A stretch of 64,000 nt of DNA from Algoriphagus yeomjeoni (GCF_003259505.1 NZ_QLLK01000015.1:32510-96509); one strand, 5' to 3'. Numbered from the stretch's first letter, positions 8,361 through 18,717 are shown. The notes: a model not told the origin generated them from the letters alone. Made by a program: numbers and translations.

Positions 8361-8855
8361 ATGCAACAGTTTTACTTATACATGATCAGCTTGGGATGGC
8401 TGGTATTTGCACATCCTTTTCATATCAGCTTGACAGAGATTAAATGGAATGCTGAGACTGAGCATATAGAGATTTCGCAGAAGATTTTCTGGGATGATTT
8501 AGAGATTGGGCTGGGAGATTTTCACGATGAATCCATTGATTTTCTAAATCCAGCTAATAAGGAAAAACTCAGCAAGCAAATTGAATCCTATCTGCAAGAG
8601 AAAAATACGATTTGGATTGATGACAAATCAGTATCCCTGACTTTCATTGGCTATGAAGTAGAGGAAGATGCAGCTTGGTTCTACCTTGAATCCGAAAAGG
8701 TAAAAGAGCCAACAGCTGTTAAAATCAAGAATAGTTTATTGCTCGACGATTTTCCTGATCAAAAGAATGTAGTCCAAGTTTACTTCGAGTCTAAGAGCCC
8801 AAAAAGTATAATACTCGGTAAAGGAAAGGAAATAGGCATATTGAAAAAGAATTGA
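8361..8855 (+). CDS. DUF6702-family exported protein
   Basis: This 164-residue protein starts with a hydrophobic segment (MISLGWLVFAHPFHIS begins at residue 8, so the true start may be 8382). A single beta-rich domain follows, with LTEIKWNAETEHIEIS and a Phe/Trp-rich core. The N-terminal HPFHIS and KIFWDDLE motifs match DUF6702 as I remember it. It is divergent from the HupE-like and M1 peptidase genes, a neighbourhood that recurs in this phylum. Function is unknown; the domain may be a periplasmic partner of those proteins. Confidence 0.75.
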   Translation: MQQFYLYMISLGWLVFAHPFHISLTEIKWNAETEHIEISQKIFWDDLEIGLGDFHDESIDFLNPANKEKLSKQIESYLQEKNTIWIDDKSVSLTFIGYEVEEDAAWFYLESEKVKEPTAVKIKNSLLLDDFPDQKNVVQVYFESKSPKSIILGKGKEIGILKKN

Positions 8856-9028
8856 TCTTAGGCGCTAAAGTATAATTCGCCATGACATTTAACTGTATTT
8901 GCTTTCGCTACTATCAGATTCCTCGCTTACTAACTAATTATTCTGAGGTTTTGAGTCATAACTCTTTTCAGTTCCGGTATTGACTTATATTTTTCTTTTC
9001 TTAGGGAATAGATTTTTCATGAACAAAA

Positions 9029-9053
9029 AAGTCCGACCTAAGGCCGGACTTTT
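9029..9053 (-). terminator. Terminator of the susCD transcript
   Basis: AAGTCCGACC and GGCCGGACTT form a 10-bp stem with one mismatch across a TAA loop. Read on the minus strand it is followed by six T. It lies 20 bases beyond the SusD stop codon. Confidence 0.8.
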
Positions 9054-9072
9054 GATTTATGATCATTCCCAA

Positions 9073-10584
9073 TTAGTAACCAGGATTTTGCTCTATCGGT
9101 GCAGAGATATTGGTTTGGATTTCTGTCAGTGGTATAGGCCAAACAAATAAGTGGCTGCTATATTCTAGCGAGTGATCCATTGGAATAACTCCTCCCTGAT
9201 AGAAGCTGATATTTGTAATAGATCTTGTAGTTGCTTTCATCGGAATACCAGACATTAAGCCTTCTCCAGACAATCTGTGAATATCTGGCCATCTTCTACC
9301 TTCAGCAAGTAATTCAATTCTTCGTTCATTCAAGATCGCTTGTAGTGTACCGTCACCTAATCCTTCTACAGTGTACATTGGTACTGAAGCAGGCAATGCA
9401 CGGCTTCTTACTGAGTTCAATAAATCAACCGCTTCCATCATTTTACCAGTTCTTGCATTTGCTTCGGCGGCATTAAGAACTACCTCTGCAAATCTCAAGA
9501 TAACATTAGGGTCAGTGTAAGTCACAGCATCCTGATATTTACTAGTGAAGATACCTGTTGTACTCTGAGAAGTCAAAAGACTTCTTCGAGTATCAGCAGG
9601 ATCCCAGAAGTCTGCTCTCCAGATGATTGGGCTTATTTTCACCAATCCTCTAGCACCATTATTCGGGTTGCCATACATAGCCGGAAGTGCACCGTTCACC
9701 CCTGGGTTTGCCTCAGCAGAGTTTACAAAGGAGAAAATATTATCAGTACTTGTACCACCTCTAAAAGGAGTAGCTGGGTTTGCAGTGATCGCATATTTGG
9801 AAGCCAGCTTTGTATATTCTGCCAATACTCCTGGCCAATCTTCCATGTGCAATTTCACTCGAGACTTCAGTGCAATTGCAGCACCTTTATTTGCTCTAAA
9901 TGCACCACCTTCTGGCAAAAATCCTTCAGCTGCATCTAGATCTTGTAGCAACTGTGCATAATCTTCGCTTACAGTTCCTCTTTGTACAGCCTCCCCATCA
10001 GGAACTTTGGTCACGTCATCGATACCAAATGTTCTGTAAGGAATACCTAAAGAGGAAGGATTATCAGAATAAGGTCTTGCAAAATGGATTAACAATTCGT
10101 GGTGAGCCAAAGCTCTCAAGAAAAGCATCTCGCCTTTGTATGCATTGCCCTCGTCAGTTGTCAATACACCATTAGTGACAGCTACATCCAGATTTTCCAA
10201 AATAATATTTAGCCTGTTGATCATTCTGTAAAGAGAGATCCACATACCAACGTTGTTGGCAGAAACTGGGCTATAGGAATTGTTGTAGGTGATTTCGTAG
10301 AAGGCCTGATCGTTATACATATCTTCACCTCTCATGTCACCTTGTTCCACGTTTGCTGCTCCGAACGGATAACCACGCTGAACCGCATTTGCATAGAAAC
10401 CTCTCTGTGCTGACTCATACACACCTAATACTGCAGATTCGATACGAGCGCCTGTAGAAAATGCTTCTGAATCAGGGATAAGGTTTGCAGGTACCAACTC
10501 AGTTACCTCACATGCACTGGTAAAGCCCAATAAGGCTACACCTACTAGTGCCAATTTGATATTTTTTATCGCGAATTTTTTCAT
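9073..10584 (-). CDS. SusD/RagB-family outer-membrane lipoprotein
   Basis: A 503-residue protein with a signal segment and lipobox ending GFTSAC (Cys25), so it is anchored on the cell surface. The SusD-like fold is recognisable from the helical TPR-like N-terminal half (RMINRLNIILENL, GEMLFLRALAHHELL). The C-terminal half has LNERRIELLAEGRRWPDI and LFVWPIP, which are hallmark family motifs. It binds substrate for the adjacent SusC receptor, whose gene ends 27 bases upstream. No glycoside hydrolase, sulfatase or peptidase lies in the same operon, so the nutrient cannot be inferred. Confidence 0.95.
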   Translation of the reverse strand: MKKFAIKNIKLALVGVALLGFTSACEVTELVPANLIPDSEAFSTGARIESAVLGVYESAQRGFYANAVQRGYPFGAANVEQGDMRGEDMYNDQAFYEITYNNSYSPVSANNVGMWISLYRMINRLNIILENLDVAVTNGVLTTDEGNAYKGEMLFLRALAHHELLIHFARPYSDNPSSLGIPYRTFGIDDVTKVPDGEAVQRGTVSEDYAQLLQDLDAAEGFLPEGGAFRANKGAAIALKSRVKLHMEDWPGVLAEYTKLASKYAITANPATPFRGGTSTDNIFSFVNSAEANPGVNGALPAMYGNPNNGARGLVKISPIIWRADFWDPADTRRSLLTSQSTTGIFTSKYQDAVTYTDPNVILRFAEVVLNAAEANARTGKMMEAVDLLNSVRSRALPASVPMYTVEGLGDGTLQAILNERRIELLAEGRRWPDIHRLSGEGLMSGIPMKATTRSITNISFYQGGVIPMDHSLEYSSHLFVWPIPLTEIQTNISAPIEQNPGY

Positions 10585-10611
10585 AATAAATATTCTTTTC
10601 GGTTTGAGTGA

Positions 10612-13600
10612 TTAGAAACCTACGCTAATACCAAGCGTGTATGTACGGATGACCGGAGCTACGTTCGAATCAACACCAAAGCTAAGTTGACCTGAGAAAG
10701 AGTTTGCTTCTGGGTCAAGTCCTGAATAACCCGTGAATGTGAAAGGGTTTTGAACTTGGGCAAATACACGTGCATTAGAAATTGCTCCACTAAAAGCCGA
10801 CTGTAAGGCACTAACTGGCACAGTGTATCCAAGGACAATGTTTTGGATTCTTACGTAATCACCTTTCTCCACAAATCTTGAATTGGAGACTGAGTTTTGC
10901 CACATATTTTGATCCTGACCTGAGTAAAGCTTAGGAATATCAGTCACCTGACCACTTTCAGTCCATCTTGTTAGGATACTTGCTTGGTTATTTGAAAAGC
11001 CTTGGCCTAGAAGTCCTCTAAGAGATTCATTCATGATGTAGTTTCCACCTGAGAATCTTGTGAAGATTTCAGCATCAAAATTTCCAAATCTGAAATTGTT
11101 TGACCAGCCACCTTGCCACTTAGGCAATGTGTTTCCAAGGTATTCCTGAGTAGGACCAGAAGCAGCCACAGACACATCAGATGGATTAGCTGGGTCATAT
11201 TGTTTAAAACCTAAGGCACCACGTACTAAATTATACTGCACAATGTTGTCTCCAGATCTGTATAGAGGGTTACCATTTGCAGCGTTTACTCCTTCCCATA
11301 CTACGCCGTAAAGCTGAGCGATAGGGTTTCCAACCTCAGTTCTATTGTAAGTTCCAGTTAATGGGCTGATCAAATTAGTAACCTCGTTTTTGATGTAGGA
11401 AATGTTGAAATCAGTATCCCATGAGAATTTACCTCTACTAATTACATTGGAAGCTACTCTAAGCTCAAAACCAGTGTTCTCCATCTGGCCCACGTTCTGG
11501 TTGATGCTGTTACCTGGTACGCCTAATGAAGGTGCAGTAGGAGCAGCTAAGATTATTCCGTCGATATTATTTTTGAAATAATCTGCAGAAACAGTAATTC
11601 TTCCTAAAGTCATATCAAGACCAAAGTTCAACTTCTTGGAAGTTTCCCACTGTAAATCAGCATTGGCAATTCTATTGTAACCAATACCTGCACCAGCACC
11701 ACCCAAAACTGGGCTATATCCACCGTAAGCTGCAAAAGAATCAATACCTGTATTTCCTACTTCAGCATAAGAAGCTCTCACTTTGAAATCCGAAATCAAT
11801 TCAGAATTGAAGAATGCTTCATCAGAAACTCTCCATCCCACAGATCCACCAAAGAAAGTTCCTCTTTGGTTTTCTACTGCCAAATCAGAAATTCCGTCAT
11901 TTCTTACCGTGAAAGAAGCCAAGTATTTGCCTTTGTAGGAATAATTGAATCTACCGAAATAAGAATCATACCCTCTTTCGGTGTAGCCACCACCAGAGAA
12001 TTGATTATTGTAAGAACCAGTGATTAGGTTATTTCTTCTGAAATAATCATCAGAGATGTCAGTACCCGAAGCACTGAATCCATAGAACTTAGCGAATTGG
12101 TATTCCAAACCTGCAGTAAAGTTCAAATTGTGGTCTTCAGCGATAATTGTCTGATAATTCAAGGTATTCTGCCAGTTCCACTGGAAAGCAGGATTAGCAG
12201 CCATGAACACACTACCATTTGAACTTCTACCGTCACCATGTCTTGCATCCAGTGACTGGAAATCGTCCGCCATAGTTAAGTCAACACCGATTTGAGTTCT
12301 AGCAGTAAGACCATCCAAAATATCTACTTCACCATAAGCGTTGCCTATTATTCTGTGCGTACGGCTTCTATAAATATTGTTTTTCAATACAAAACCAATG
12401 TTAGGTATGTTGTTGTCTGGACCGGCTAGGTTGTTTCCAAAACCAGTTGTAGCACCATTTGCTGTTACATTGAATCCATCAAAAGCAGTATTAGCTTCAT
12501 CATAGATTGGAACGTTTGGCAAAGAACGTGTAGAGTTGTAAATCGCTCCCGAAAGAGAGTTAGAACCGTTATTTAAACCAAATATCTCAGTATATGAATA
12601 AGACATAGAAGTACCTACTCTTACCGCTTTCGAGATATTATGATCCACATTTCCTCTAAATGAATACCTGCTTAATTCATTTGGTCTTACAGGAGATTCC
12701 TGATCAGTGAAGCCTAAAGAGAAGAAGTATTTAGTAGCTTCAGAACCTCCAGCAATAGAAAGATTGTGCTGCTGAGTAAATCCTTGTCTGAATACTAGAT
12801 CTTGCCAATCGGTATTTACACCTGGTGCAGCTAGTTCTGATTGTCCCGCATTTGTTCTCTTTTCGTTTGCTATGGTTACCCATTGGTCCCCAGTAAGTAG
12901 GTCAAAAGTATCTACAGCTTCATTGATACCCATTGAAGTGCTGTAACTCACTTTAGCTTTGCCTGTAGCTCCTCTTTTGGTAGTAATTAGAATCACACCA
13001 TTTGCTGCTCTAGAACCATAAATAGCGGAAGCAGAACCATCTTTCAATACCTCGAAAGAGGCAATATCAGCCGGATTAATGTTAGCTAATGGATTAGCAT
13101 CGTTGACAGATGATCTGTCGGAATTGACTAATGGAACTCCGTCAATTACGAAAAGTGGGCTTGCACTAGATGTCAAGGAGTTCACGCCACGAATACGGAT
13201 GATTGGAGCTGATCCTAAAATACCGCTTGGGGTGGTTACCGACACACCTGGAGCTCTACCAGCAAGTTGAGATTCAAAAGAAGGAGCTACTAGATTCTCA
13301 ATCGCTGATGCATCGATAGACGCAACAGAACCAGTGATTTCTCTTCTTTCCTGGGTACCGTAGCCTACCACTACTACCTCATTGAGGGTTTTTACATCCA
13401 CATCCAATACCACATTGATAACGGAATTGGAACCAATTGGCATTTCCTTAGATAAGTAGCCAACAAAACTGAATACAAGGGTAGTCGCGTCAGCTGGAGC
13501 TTGGATCGAATAACTTCCGTCCAAATCAGTGATAACGCCTATTGTAGTACCTTTAACTACTACACTAGCACCTGGAACACCATCTGGCTCTTCAGCCGAA

Positions 13601-13689
13601 GTAACCCTACCGGTTATTGGCTTGCTCTGCGCCAAGACTGACACCAAAGTCAGAATCGCGAAAGCAAAGGTTAATAAAACTTTCTTCAT
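10612..13689 (-). CDS. SusC/RagA-family TonB-dependent receptor
   Basis: This 1025-residue outer-membrane receptor starts with a signal peptide (MKKVLLTFAFAILTLVSVLA). A carboxypeptidase regulatory-like domain follows (about residues 25-100, ITGRVTSAEEPDGVPGASV). The TonB-box/plug region contains NEVVVVGYGTQ and later DGSASAIYGSRAANGVI, the SusC signature. The remainder is the 22-strand beta barrel ending in an aromatic residue (LGISVGF). Length is normal. It forms a lidded transporter with the SusD protein downstream. There is no sigma/anti-sigma pair next to it and no obvious TAnnTTTG promoter in the 500-base leader that I could fix with confidence. Confidence 0.95.
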   Translation of the reverse strand: MKKVLLTFAFAILTLVSVLAQSKPITGRVTSAEEPDGVPGASVVVKGTTIGVITDLDGSYSIQAPADATTLVFSFVGYLSKEMPIGSNSVINVVLDVDVKTLNEVVVVGYGTQERREITGSVASIDASAIENLVAPSFESQLAGRAPGVSVTTPSGILGSAPIIRIRGVNSLTSSASPLFVIDGVPLVNSDRSSVNDANPLANINPADIASFEVLKDGSASAIYGSRAANGVILITTKRGATGKAKVSYSTSMGINEAVDTFDLLTGDQWVTIANEKRTNAGQSELAAPGVNTDWQDLVFRQGFTQQHNLSIAGGSEATKYFFSLGFTDQESPVRPNELSRYSFRGNVDHNISKAVRVGTSMSYSYTEIFGLNNGSNSLSGAIYNSTRSLPNVPIYDEANTAFDGFNVTANGATTGFGNNLAGPDNNIPNIGFVLKNNIYRSRTHRIIGNAYGEVDILDGLTARTQIGVDLTMADDFQSLDARHGDGRSSNGSVFMAANPAFQWNWQNTLNYQTIIAEDHNLNFTAGLEYQFAKFYGFSASGTDISDDYFRRNNLITGSYNNQFSGGGYTERGYDSYFGRFNYSYKGKYLASFTVRNDGISDLAVENQRGTFFGGSVGWRVSDEAFFNSELISDFKVRASYAEVGNTGIDSFAAYGGYSPVLGGAGAGIGYNRIANADLQWETSKKLNFGLDMTLGRITVSADYFKNNIDGIILAAPTAPSLGVPGNSINQNVGQMENTGFELRVASNVISRGKFSWDTDFNISYIKNEVTNLISPLTGTYNRTEVGNPIAQLYGVVWEGVNAANGNPLYRSGDNIVQYNLVRGALGFKQYDPANPSDVSVAASGPTQEYLGNTLPKWQGGWSNNFRFGNFDAEIFTRFSGGNYIMNESLRGLLGQGFSNNQASILTRWTESGQVTDIPKLYSGQDQNMWQNSVSNSRFVEKGDYVRIQNIVLGYTVPVSALQSAFSGAISNARVFAQVQNPFTFTGYSGLDPEANSFSGQLSFGVDSNVAPVIRTYTLGISVGF

Positions 13690-14201
13690 AGATTAATCAT
13701 TTACGTGGAGTGAAATTTGACGCGAATATTAAACCGAAAGTTGGTATTTCAATAGTCCACAACTTGCACTTAATCAACCTGATAAAATACTTTATTTCGA
13801 AAATTTGTTAAAAATTGAAAAACAGAATTTCAAAGCTCTCCATCTTTATATTTCTCAGATTTTTATTTCTCATTTTTCACTTTTTACTCTTAAAAAATCT
13901 GAATTTCTCTTAAAAAATTCTGAATTTGATTCTTTTATACCTAAATGATTAATACGGCCTAATGCACTAAAATTCTTTTTGGACTAATTATCCAAACAAA
14001 ATTCTTTTAATCAATTAGTTTACTGAGAAAACCTCCAATTTAATCTGAGAAGATAAATTTTAAAAAAAATTCAAAAAGAATAATATTTTGAACTATATCT
14101 ATTTCGCAAAATATATTTTGTTTTAATGAGAATTAAAAAAAATTCAGTTTTTATCTGTATTTCGCTAAAATGAGTAACAACAAATAAAAATGAGCCTCTT
14201 T
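13690..14201. other. Long AT-rich spacer upstream of the SusC gene
   Basis: About 510 bases without a convincing gene on either strand. It is rich in T- and A-runs, with repeated AAAATTC and TTAAAAA words. It should hold the promoter and leader of the minus-strand SusC gene and the 3' end of the minus-strand 2H phosphoesterase transcript. I found no clear hairpin terminator. Confidence 0.5.
13887..13926. repeat. Two tandem 20-base units
   Basis: CTCTTAAAAAATCTGAATTT is followed directly by the same unit with one inserted T (CTCTTAAAAAATTCTGAATT). It lies inside the AT-rich spacer upstream of the SusC gene. It may be a slippage product or part of the regulatory leader. Confidence 0.6.
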
Positions 14202-14738
14202 TTATAGTTTTTTATACAACTTCCACACCCTATCTACTCTTTTTAAAAGTATTATATTAGAAACGTCTATTTTCTGAACCAGTCTTCTTTCAGCCACAAA
14301 GTGAAGAATATTCTGAAACTGAGCTTTCTTAATATCCTTAAAAGCTACGGTCATATGCGGGTGATAATTTCGATCACTCAGCTCATCCACTAGATTTAAT
14401 TCCCTTTTACAAAAGTTTTTTAAGTCATTTTGAAAATCATATAGATCTTGGTCGGCATGGACATCTAGGTAGATGACCCGCTCCCCAAATGTTTTCACTC
14501 CTTTTATAGTTAGGGTCATTGGCTTATAATCGCCTAAAAAGCCTTTTAGTCTCTCTATTAGCTTCTCTTCCTTTGCCTCATTGTAGGTAAAGGGCATTTT
14601 AACTGTAATATGGGGCGGAGATTTCAAAGCGTATTTTGCTTGGAAGCGATGCTTGATCTCCAACTTTAGATTTGTTACCCGTTCTTCAAACTCACCTTCA
14701 GGCACGATAGCCAAAAAATATTTTTGCAATAGTTTCAT
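14202..14738 (-). CDS. 2H phosphoesterase (2'-5' RNA ligase / CPDase-like)
   Basis: This 178-residue protein has the two HxT/S motifs that define the 2H phosphoesterase superfamily: PPHITVKMPF (His43, Thr45) and YHPHMTVAF (His128, Thr130). Spacing and length fit the bacterial LigT/YjcG-like group. These enzymes cleave 2',3'-cyclic phosphate or 2'-5' phosphodiester bonds in RNA or nucleotides. The start at 14738 (MKLLQKYFLA) gives the normal N-terminal strand. It lies upstream of the SusC gene on the same strand but is separated by more than 500 bases, so it is probably a separate transcript. Confidence 0.88.
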   Translation of the reverse strand: MKLLQKYFLAIVPEGEFEERVTNLKLEIKHRFQAKYALKSPPHITVKMPFTYNEAKEEKLIERLKGFLGDYKPMTLTIKGVKTFGERVIYLDVHADQDLYDFQNDLKNFCKRELNLVDELSDRNYHPHMTVAFKDIKKAQFQNILHFVAERRLVQKIDVSNIILLKRVDRVWKLYKKL

Positions 14739-14842
14739 CCCGCTAAATTACCTTGAAAAGGATTTCATCAAGTAAAAACAGAAAAACTATTCGATTAACT
14801 GGATCAAAGTTTTAAATTAAGGGGAATAAACACCAAACAACT

Positions 14843-15757
14843 ATGAAGTATTTTTATAAGGCTATGATTGGCCTTGATCTAACCGAGATGGATGACATCC
14901 TGATCAAAAAAACGATAGTTTTCCTAAAATTCTTAGGAATAGATAAATGCTATTTTGTGCATGTCTCCAAAAACCTAGCAGTTCCTGATGAAATCCTTAA
15001 AGACCATCCAGAATTATTAGCTCCAGGCGATGAGTCTATCGAGGCTTTGATCAAGACGAAATTAGAGGAGTTTGATTTTCCTGAATCGATGGATATCGAA
15101 GTTTTTGCAGAAGAAGGCACAAACCAACTAGAAACTCTGCTAAGATGGGCTAAGATCAAGGATGTAGACTTAATTATTATGGGTAGAAAAGAAGAACTGC
15201 AAGGAACAGGCTCTCTTGCCAAAGGGATTGCCAAAAAAGCTCCTTGTTCAGTCTTACTTTTACAGGAAGGTAGAAATCCTGGACTGCCAAAGAAAATAAT
15301 GATTCCGTCGGACTTCTCTGATCACACTGATTTGATCTATGATTTTGGTGAAAGAATCTCTGAAGAATTAGGTGCAGAATTAATTCCTGTCCATCTATAT
15401 GAAGTCCCTCATGGATATTCAAAAACAGGAAAATCCTTTGAAGAATTTGCGGACATTATGAAAGAAAATGCCCGACGGGACTTTAGACGATTTATCCAAA
15501 AGTTCAACCACAAAGAACTTGAGTGTAAATTCATTTTGAACAACGGAGAAGGTCAAGGTAAGGCCTTATTAGAGGAGGCAGAGAAAATTGATGCCGATAT
15601 GATACTGCTAGGATCAAGAGGAAAAACTAAGTCAGCCGCAATCCTGCTTGGTAGTGTAGCCGAGAAACTAGTTTTGGTTAATAACCGCTTGCCCATGTTG
15701 ATCTTCAAGAAAAAAGGTGAAACAATGGGCTTCTTTGAAGCGCTGTTTAAAATCTAG
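14843..15757 (+). CDS. Universal stress protein, tandem UspA domains
   Basis: The 304-residue protein is a fusion of two Usp folds, with a linker near residue 150 (QEGRNPGLPKKIMIPSDFS). Each domain carries a version of the G-x2-G-x9-G(S/T) nucleotide-binding motif: MGRKEELQGTGSLAKGI in the first and LGSRGKTKSAAILLGSVAE in the second. Tandem Usp proteins of this kind are common in Bacteroidota and act in the cytosol in stress adaptation. It is monocistronic and ends with a strong terminator. Confidence 0.92.
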   Translation: MKYFYKAMIGLDLTEMDDILIKKTIVFLKFLGIDKCYFVHVSKNLAVPDEILKDHPELLAPGDESIEALIKTKLEEFDFPESMDIEVFAEEGTNQLETLLRWAKIKDVDLIIMGRKEELQGTGSLAKGIAKKAPCSVLLLQEGRNPGLPKKIMIPSDFSDHTDLIYDFGERISEELGAELIPVHLYEVPHGYSKTGKSFEEFADIMKENARRDFRRFIQKFNHKELECKFILNNGEGQGKALLEEAEKIDADMILLGSRGKTKSAAILLGSVAEKLVLVNNRLPMLIFKKKGETMGFFEALFKI

Positions 15758-15794
15758 TGAAGTTTACTGAGAAAATACATACCTGATCACCTTT

Positions 15795-15828
15795 GCCCTC
15801 CATATTATATTGGAGGGCTTTTTTTTGA
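15795..15828 (+). terminator. Strong Rho-independent terminator after the Usp gene
   Basis: GCCCTCCA (15795-15802) pairs with TGGAGGGC (15811-15818) around an 8-base loop, followed by ten T with one G nearby. It is about 35 bases past the Usp stop codon on the plus strand. Confidence 0.92.
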
Positions 15829-16012
15829 AGCTCTAGGTTAGGATAGAAAAACTTCTTAACAGACTTAAAATCGAGTTTATTAGCTTTTTAGATTTGAATT
15901 AATAAACCTAGATTTTACTCAAAATTCATTTCAATCTTAAAATTGAGCGAAGAATCCCGCAGGCTGATTACTTTTGTGATTATTTGTTAGCTGAATCGCC
16001 TAAGGGCAACGC

Positions 16013-16684
16013 ATGAGTTTTATTTCGAATTTCTTTTCACCTTCCGACAATCCCAATTCTTTGGGAGCCAAATTTAGAAACCAAAGACAAAAAGATTTTG
16101 AAGATTTATTCTTTCGGAATTTTTCCAAAAACGATCCAATTCGCGTTCTTGATGTAGGTGGAGCTTCGTATTTCTGGGATACCAGCAGCCTTCCTTCTCT
16201 GCCAAATATTGAAATCACACTTCTCAACCTAGGCAAAGAAGACACCACTCATCCTAAAATAAAATCCGTCGTTGGTGATGCTACAAGTATGCCTGAGTTT
16301 GCCGAAAACAGCTTTGACCTTGTCTTTTCCAACTCTGTAATTGAACACTTGTATACTTGGGAGAATCAGCAAAAAATGGCGAATGAAATCATGCGCGTGG
16401 GTAAAAAGTATTTTATCCAAACACCAAATAGGAAATTCCCAATAGAAGCGCATTACGCAATCCCTTTTGCCCAATATTTACCGCATAAGTTGCTTTATTT
16501 TTTACTTACAAAAACAAAAGTGAGTAGGCTTCAGAAATGGGACCCAACGCACGCAAAGCAATACTTGGAGGAAATTCGCTTACTCGATCAAAAAGAAATG
16601 CAGCAACTTTTCCCAGAGTCTAAAATCTATCAAGAAAAATTCATGGGCATGATCAAATCAATATGCGCCCACAACTTGGGTTAA
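16013..16684 (+). CDS. Class I SAM-dependent methyltransferase
   Basis: The 223-residue protein has motif I RVLDVGGASYF at about residues 44-54. The post-I acidic region is replaced by ITLLNLGKED, followed by VVGDATSMP and a motif IV-like LVFSNSVIEHL, as in Methyltransf_11 proteins. The substrate cannot be told; similar proteins act in lipid or glycan pathways. Its stop codon overlaps the stop of the convergent ABC transporter gene (16681-16684), so transcripts must read into one another. Confidence 0.85.
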   Translation: MSFISNFFSPSDNPNSLGAKFRNQRQKDFEDLFFRNFSKNDPIRVLDVGGASYFWDTSSLPSLPNIEITLLNLGKEDTTHPKIKSVVGDATSMPEFAENSFDLVFSNSVIEHLYTWENQQKMANEIMRVGKKYFIQTPNRKFPIEAHYAIPFAQYLPHKLLYFLLTKTKVSRLQKWDPTHAKQYLEEIRLLDQKEMQQLFPESKIYQEKFMGMIKSICAHNLG

Positions 16685-18468
16685 TCTGCAAATTGTAAAC
16701 GAACCAAGTTGGCATAAAACCCATCTTCTCTAGTGAGCAGATCGACGTGATTGCCTTGCTCGACTATTTCACCATCGCTTAGTACATATATCCTATCCAC
16801 CTTGCGAATAGTAGCGAGCCTATGAGCAATGATAATGGTAGTTCTTCCTTTCATCAACTCATCTAATGCTTCCTGCACCAAGTGCTCTGATTCCGCATCC
16901 AAAGAAGATGTAGCTTCGTCCAAAATCAGAATGGATGGATTTTTCAATATAGCCCGAGCAATTGCAACACGCTGTCTTTGGCCACCAGAAAGCTTGATCC
17001 CTCGCTCTCCTACCAAAGTATCTAGCCCTTCAGGGAATTGAGAAATAAACTGCCAGGCATTAGCTTTCTTAGAAGCCATTATAATTTCTTCTTCAGTCGC
17101 TCCAGGCTTGGCATACTCGATGTTCTCACGTATCGACCCGCCAAATAGCAGAACTTCTTGGGGCACCATTCCCACATGGGATCTAAGGTTTTGCAAATCC
17201 CACTCACTCAATTGACGATCATCTACTTTAATTGCCCCTTTCTGCACATCATAGAAGCGCATGAGCAATTGAATAATCGTAGATTTTCCTGCACCGGAGT
17301 GACCTGCCAATGCAACTTTTTCACCTGGGTTGACATAGAAAGTCAGATCTTTCAGCACTTCCATTTCTGGTCGGGTCGGATAATGAAATCCAACCTGATC
17401 AAAGGAAATTTTACCTTGGAAATTATCCGCTTTTTGCCCTGCAATTGATTCCGGCTCTTCGTCTAATATTTCCAAAACCCGCTCTGAGGAACCTATGGCT
17501 TTCTGTACCTGCCCATAAATATCTCCCAATCCAGCTATAGATCCGCCTATAAATGTAGTGTACAGTACAAAAGAGACTAGCTCACCTACACTCATTTCAC
17601 CGGAACTGACCAAGCTAGCGCCGTACCACATCACCGCTACTATACCACCAAACAAAGCGAAAATGATAAAGGAAATAAATGCTCCACGGTATTTAGCAGC
17701 ACGCAAAGCAACACCCACTACTCTGTTCAATCCAGTACCATATCGAGCTGACTCGAACGCTTCACCAACAAATGATTTAACTGTACTGATAGACTGTAGC
17801 GTTTCCTCCACTATCACATTCGCAGCAGCTAATTCATCTTGGGTACTTTTGGAAAGCCTTCGGATAAATTTTCCAAAAACCATAGCTATCACCACCAAAA
17901 CGGGGAAAGTAGCTAGCATGAATAAGGTTAATTTTGGCGTATTCACCATAAGGAAAATCACTCCAGCAATAAGCGTCACAACCTGTCGAAAAAGCTCCGC
18001 AAGCGTAACAGAGAAAGTGTCCTGAAGCATACTGACATCAGAAGTAATTCGGCTGATCAATTCTCCTGTCCTGCGCTTATCAAAAAATGTCATCGGAAGG
18101 CGTACCATTCTAGAGTATAGTGCAAGCCGGATATCCCGCATAGACTTCTCAGAGACTAAGGCAAAAAGCCAAACTCTAAAAAAAGAAAAGATACTTTGCA
18201 CAGCAAGAATCCCAACTAAAATTAAAGCGATCGAATTGATGTCGCTTACAATCCAGTCAGTGCCTTGCGCGGTGTCGATAAGCTTGCCAGCTACAAAAGG
18301 AAAGGTGAGCAGCGTAAGTGAGGAAAATACAAGGAAAATCAATCCTAGAAAGAAGGTTCCTTTATACGGAATCAAAAACTGAAAAATGCCTCCCAGTTTA
18401 CTTAAATTCTGCTTATTCAACTTCCTCTTCTCACTCTCTTCCAAAGCAGTTCCTCTTTTCTTAGCCAT
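16681..18468 (-). CDS. MsbA-like ABC exporter, fused TMD-NBD
   Basis: A 595-residue half-transporter with six transmembrane segments in residues 35-310 (ABC_membrane type 1) and a C-terminal ATPase. Walker A GHSGAGKST is at about 389-397, the signature LSGGQ at 493-497, and Walker B LILDEAT about 20 residues later, followed by an H-loop AHRL. It works as a homodimer in the inner membrane, probably exporting lipid or a hydrophobic compound. The N-terminus has a basic cytosolic tail (MAKKRGTALEESEKRK). No periplasmic adaptor is encoded nearby. Confidence 0.93.
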   Translation of the reverse strand: MAKKRGTALEESEKRKLNKQNLSKLGGIFQFLIPYKGTFFLGLIFLVFSSLTLLTFPFVAGKLIDTAQGTDWIVSDINSIALILVGILAVQSIFSFFRVWLFALVSEKSMRDIRLALYSRMVRLPMTFFDKRRTGELISRITSDVSMLQDTFSVTLAELFRQVVTLIAGVIFLMVNTPKLTLFMLATFPVLVVIAMVFGKFIRRLSKSTQDELAAANVIVEETLQSISTVKSFVGEAFESARYGTGLNRVVGVALRAAKYRGAFISFIIFALFGGIVAVMWYGASLVSSGEMSVGELVSFVLYTTFIGGSIAGLGDIYGQVQKAIGSSERVLEILDEEPESIAGQKADNFQGKISFDQVGFHYPTRPEMEVLKDLTFYVNPGEKVALAGHSGAGKSTIIQLLMRFYDVQKGAIKVDDRQLSEWDLQNLRSHVGMVPQEVLLFGGSIRENIEYAKPGATEEEIIMASKKANAWQFISQFPEGLDTLVGERGIKLSGGQRQRVAIARAILKNPSILILDEATSSLDAESEHLVQEALDELMKGRTTIIIAHRLATIRKVDRIYVLSDGEIVEQGNHVDLLTREDGFYANLVRLQFAD

Positions 18469-18717
18469 CCGTTAATTTTGGTATTGAGGGCACAAACTTA
18501 AGGCTTTTTTGTAAGGATTTCCTCAGTAAAAGTGAAAGCTTTGACAATCAACTTAGACTACTAAATCAATTTAATAATCGGGCTCCACTTTCACCTTAGC
18601 TATCCTAAATACTAGAACGGAAAAAACTGACCAAAATCAGCCTAGGCTACTGAATAAGTTTCTTATTGCTTTTGAAATGATATGAGAATAAATAGCTGCT
18701 GCTGTGGAATGAGGCAA

